Source: Isoalcanivorax indicus
GTDB lineage: Bacteria; Pseudomonadota; Gammaproteobacteria; Pseudomonadales; Alcanivoracaceae
DNA: 64,000 bases
NCBI RefSeq assembly: GCF_003259185.1
Contig: NZ_QGMP01000001.1
Coordinates: 2,356,001-2,420,000 of the forward strand
Reading direction: 5' to 3'
The translations under genes and the position numbers were made by a program. Positions 60,928 to 64,000 of this stretch are shown here, piece after piece; position 1 is the first letter of the stretch, and each line of letters begins with the position of its first letter. The notes beneath the pieces were generated by a model that did not search any database, was not told the DNA's origin, and saw nothing but the letters and a program-made list of their open reading frames with translations.

Positions 60928-62005
60928 GCAGCACCTCCTCACAAATATCGGCCACATGCGTGGCGCTGTCGGTATGGGCCAGGGCGCGCGCCTGCACGGC
61001 CATCGTCGCCAGGCGAGCCCGGTCAATGGCCCCTTCGGCCATGACGGGGCGCAGACGTTCCGCCAGGGCGGCGGCATTGAGCTGCTGTTGCTCCAGCACC
61101 AGCGCAGCGCCCTGCCCGGCCAGCCATTCGGCGTTATGCCGCTGGTGATCGTCCACAGCCGTCGGCAGAGGCACGAACAGGGCAGCCACCCCGGCAGCCG
61201 CGACTTCCGCCACCGTCAGGGCGCCAGCCCGGCAGATCACCAGATCCGCCCAGGCATAGGCCGCAGCCATGTCATCAATAAACTCGTCCACCGCGGCTTC
61301 CAGTGCGGCGGAGGCGTAAGCGCCAGCGGCTTCGTCGCGGCGACCGCGCCCGGCCTGATGGCGTATCACCGCCGGCTGCGCCTGCAGCAACCGCGCCAGC
61401 GCCGCTGGCAAGGCTCTGTTCAGGGCAAGCGCCCCCTGGCTGCCGCCCAGCACCAGGATGCGCAAGGCACCATCCCGTTCGGCGTAACGCTGTGCCGGAT
61501 CAGGCAAGCTCACGATCACGTTGCGTACCGGATTACCCACCGCCCGCGCGCGCCCGCCGAAGGCGCCGGAAAAACCTTCCAGTGTCTGGTTCGCCAACCG
61601 GGCCAGCACCCGGTTGGTCAGGCCCGGAATGGCATTCTGTTCGTGCACCACCAACGGCACGCCCGAGAGCCGCGCCGCCAGACCGCCCGGGCCGCTGGCA
61701 AAACCACCGAAGCCCACGGCCAGCACGGCCGACGTGCCGCGCAGGACACGCCGGGCCGCCAGCACCGCGCGCAACAGCAGGAAGGGCGCCTGCAGCTTCC
61801 GCCACACTCCGCCGCCACGTACGCCGCGCACCTTCAAGGCGTGCAACGGATAACCCGCTGCGGGGACAAGACGGTTCTCGATACCGCCCTGCGCACCCAG
61901 CCAGGCAATGTCATAGCCGCGTTCGCGCAGGACATCGGCCACGGCCAGCGCCGGAAATACATGTCCGCCGGTCCCGCCGGCCATCATCAGGACAGTGCCG
62001 CTCAT
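60920..62005 (-). CDS. murG: UDP-GlcNAc transferase MurG
   Basis: A 361-aa peripheral inner-membrane glycosyltransferase that converts lipid I to lipid II. The GT28 N-terminal loop [19 protein letters not shown], the second glycine loop [17 protein letters not shown], and the donor-binding segment [17 protein letters not shown] are present. Its ATG overlaps the ftsW stop. Confidence 0.96.
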
Positions 62006-63168
62006 GTGCGCACCCTCCCGCGTTCCCGCTCTTCGTATCCTTTCAACTCGGTACCAGCACGCAGCACCAGCGCAATCATCACTGCCGAAATCAGCAGGCT
62101 GCTGCCGCCATAGCTCACGAAAGGCAAGGTCAGCCCCTTGGTGGGCAACAGGCCCATGTTCACGCCCAGATTGATCAGCACCTGAGTGCTGAACACCAGC
62201 GCAATGCCGTACACCAGCTGCGCATGGAACTGCCAGCCACGGGCTTCCAGGCGACCACCGAGCAGGAAAATGCGCGCAATCAGCAGGGCGAAAGCGGCAA
62301 TCATCAACAGGTTACCCAGCAGGCCCAGCTCTTCGGCCAGCACGGCATAAACGAAATCGGTATGCGCTTCCGGCAGGTAGAACAGCTTCTGCACACTGTT
62401 GCCCAGGCCCACGCCCATCCAGTGGCCACGCCCGAACGCGATCAGGCTCTGGGTCAACTGATAGCCGCTACCAAACTGATCGGCCCAGGGGTCCATGAAG
62501 GACATCAACCGGGCCACACGGTACGGCTGGGCAAAGGCGACCAGCGCAGCAAGGCCGCTGAGCAACAGCGCCAGCAACAGGAAACGCCGGGTCGGCACGC
62601 CGCCGAGAAAGAGCATGCCCATCGCCGCCACACCCATCACCACCACGGCCCCGAAATCCGGTTGCATCAGCAGCAATACCGCCAGCATGCCGAGCACCCC
62701 CAGCGGAATCAGGAACGCCTGCCAGGTGGTTTCCAGTGCCTGCTTGCGCACCGCGATATACCCGGCCAGGTACATGACAAAACCGAGTTTGGCGATTTCC
62801 GAAGGCTGCACCGTGAAGCCCGCCAGGTTGAGCCAGCGCAGCGAGCCATTGACCTCACGGCCCAGACCGGGAATGAACAGCATCAGCAACACGGCGATGG
62901 ACGCCGGCAACGCCAGCACCCGCAGTTTTTCCAGCCAGGCCATCGACACCAGCATGTACACCGCAGCGCCCAGCGCCAGACCCATGCCCAGATAGACGCC
63001 GTGACGCAACGCGTAATAGAAAGGCTGGCCAAGCCGCAGCTCCGCGATCTGCAACGACGCTGACGCCACCATGACCAGACCGAGCAGCGACAGCCCCAGG
63101 GCGGCGCTCAGCAGTGGCAGGTCGATGCGTTGCAGCGACGGACGCAGCATGGTCAGGGCAGGCATCAT
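62002..63168 (-). CDS. ftsW: Septal peptidoglycan polymerase FtsW
   Basis: A 388-aa SEDS-family protein with about ten membrane helices, expected to polymerise lipid II at the septum with FtsI. The family segments GREVNGSLRWLNLAGFTVQP, KLGFVMYLAGY and the C-terminal GLLPTKGLTLPFVSYGGSSL are visible. It starts at the ATG at 63168, overlapping the murD stop. Confidence 0.96.
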   Translation of the reverse strand: MMPALTMLRPSLQRIDLPLLSAALGLSLLGLVMVASASLQIAELRLGQPFYYALRHGVYLGMGLALGAAVYMLVSMAWLEKLRVLALPASIAVLLMLFIPGLGREVNGSLRWLNLAGFTVQPSEIAKLGFVMYLAGYIAVRKQALETTWQAFLIPLGVLGMLAVLLLMQPDFGAVVVMGVAAMGMLFLGGVPTRRFLLLALLLSGLAALVAFAQPYRVARLMSFMDPWADQFGSGYQLTQSLIAFGRGHWMGVGLGNSVQKLFYLPEAHTDFVYAVLAEELGLLGNLLMIAAFALLIARIFLLGGRLEARGWQFHAQLVYGIALVFSTQVLINLGVNMGLLPTKGLTLPFVSYGGSSLLISAVMIALVLRAGTELKGYEERERGRVRT

Positions 63169-64000
63169 GATTCACCTCCCCGCTGATCCAGCGCCCGCAC
63201 CTGGTGCATGAATTCATCACCACGGGCCACGTAGCCGCTGAACATGTCGAAGCTGGCACAGGCAGGCGACAGCAATACGGCATCACCGGGCTGAGCCATC
63301 GCCGCAGCACGCTGCACTGCCGCCTGCATGTCCGTCACCCGCTCGCAGGGCACGCGACTCAGTGCCACCGCCAGCCGCTCGGCATCCTGGCCCAGCAACA
63401 GAGCGGCGCGCACATGCTGCTGCGCGGGCACGGCCAGAGGTGAGAAATCCTGGCCCTTGCCCTGGCCGCCCGCGATCAGAATGATCTTGCCGTCGATGGC
63501 CGGCCCGGTGCCCGCCAGAGCCGCCAGGGTGGCCCCCACGTTGGTGCCTTTCGAATCGTTGAACCACTGCACCCCGTGGCGCTCCGCCACCAGTTGGCAA
63601 CGATGCGGCAAACCGGGGAAACGCGCCGCAGCGGCCAGCGCCTGTTCACGCGGCAAGCCCAACGCTTCCGCCATGGCCAGCGCCGCCAGCACATTGAGCA
63701 CGTTATGGTGGCCACGCATGGCCAGTTGCGATGTGGGCAACAGGTCCTCGCCACGGCATTGCAGTACCTGCCGCGCGCTGTCCAGCCGGTAGTCCGCCTG
63801 GGCATGCTGACCGAAAGTAATTTCACGCGGCACCTGGCGCTGCGGCCGGGTCACCTCGTCGTCACGGTTCCACACTGCGACTTCACAACCGTCATAGATG
63901 CGCTGCTTGGCGGCGATGTAATCGGCCAGGCTGTGATAACGGTCCATATGATCTTCGGACACATTGAGAATGACAGCGGCCTGGGCATCGAGGCTGTACG
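63165..64000 (-). CDS. murD: UDP-MurNAc-Ala--D-Glu ligase, 3' part
   Basis: The C-terminal 278 or so residues of MurD, which adds D-glutamate to UDP-MurNAc-L-Ala. The frame runs off the end of the window (AAVILNVSEDHMDRYHSL at the edge). The middle-domain segment NVSEDHMDRY, the motif HNVLNVLAALAMAEALG, NDSKGTNVGAT and the C-terminal LLSPACASFDMF are all present. The start and P-loop lie outside the window. Confidence 0.95.
   Translation of the reverse strand, partial: YSLDAQAAVILNVSEDHMDRYHSLADYIAAKQRIYDGCEVAVWNRDDEVTRPQRQVPREITFGQHAQADYRLDSARQVLQCRGEDLLPTSQLAMRGHHNVLNVLAALAMAEALGLPREQALAAAARFPGLPHRCQLVAERHGVQWFNDSKGTNVGATLAALAGTGPAIDGKIILIAGGQGKGQDFSPLAVPAQQHVRAALLLGQDAERLAVALSRVPCERVTDMQAAVQRAAAMAQPGDAVLLSPACASFDMFSGYVARGDEFMHQVRALDQRGGES

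Overview
The window looks like chromosomal DNA of a GC-rich gammaproteobacterium close to the Pseudomonas/Alcanivorax/Marinobacter group. The gene orders murD-ftsW-murG-murC-ddl-ftsQ-ftsA-ftsZ-lpxC-dciA-M23-secA-argJ-nudix and ampE-ampD-DUF1631-nadC ... pilA-pilB-pilC-pilD-coaE-yacG are the ones I know from pseudomonads and their marine relatives. The genus itself is an inference.

Layout. 1-8.3 kb (+): an AmpG-family transporter, a response regulator with a degenerate GGDEF domain, panE, a TonB-dependent receptor, a DUF1232 membrane protein, then a BaeS/BaeR-like two-component pair followed by a Spy/CpxP-like periplasmic protein. 8.3-8.5 kb: a perfect 32-bp inverted repeat. 8.5-16.9 kb (-): aceE-aceF (pyruvate dehydrogenase) and a DUF1631-ampD-ampE group. 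17.2-19.4 kb (+): agcS-type symporter and nadC. 19.4-22.3 kb: ompW with an ANR/FNR-like promoter, a small lipoprotein, an IS3-family element and the remnant of a REP-associated tyrosine transposase with a REP-like palindrome.

22.4-41.7 kb (-) is the accessory part. Five closely spaced genes run in one direction: an exported rhodanese-like 223-aa protein, a secreted 1010-aa protein, a 3685-aa secreted protein with tandem beta-helix repeats and many FN3/Ig-like modules, a 1370-aa exported Rhs/YD-repeat protein with a short cysteine-rich variable tail, and a small AT-rich membrane protein placed where an immunity gene would be. I read this as one operon encoding an exported polymorphic-toxin or cell-contact system. 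It lies between nadC and pilA, which are neighbours in P. aeruginosa, so the junction has been expanded by more than 20 kb.

41.9-47.5 kb: the type IV pilus core (pilA divergent from pilBCD, with sigma-54-like and CRP/Vfr-like sites between them), coaE and yacG. 47.5-64 kb (-): a Nudix/ThiE-like fusion, argJ, secA, an M23 peptidase, dciA (on +), lpxC and the division/cell-wall cluster from ftsZ back to murD, which runs off the window end.

Functionally the core genes centre on the envelope: peptidoglycan synthesis and recycling (AmpG, AmpD, AmpE, Mur enzymes), lipid A commitment (LpxC), division (FtsZ/A/Q/W), Sec export (SecA), envelope stress (BaeSR-Spy) and pili. The accessory operon would depend on Sec for export.
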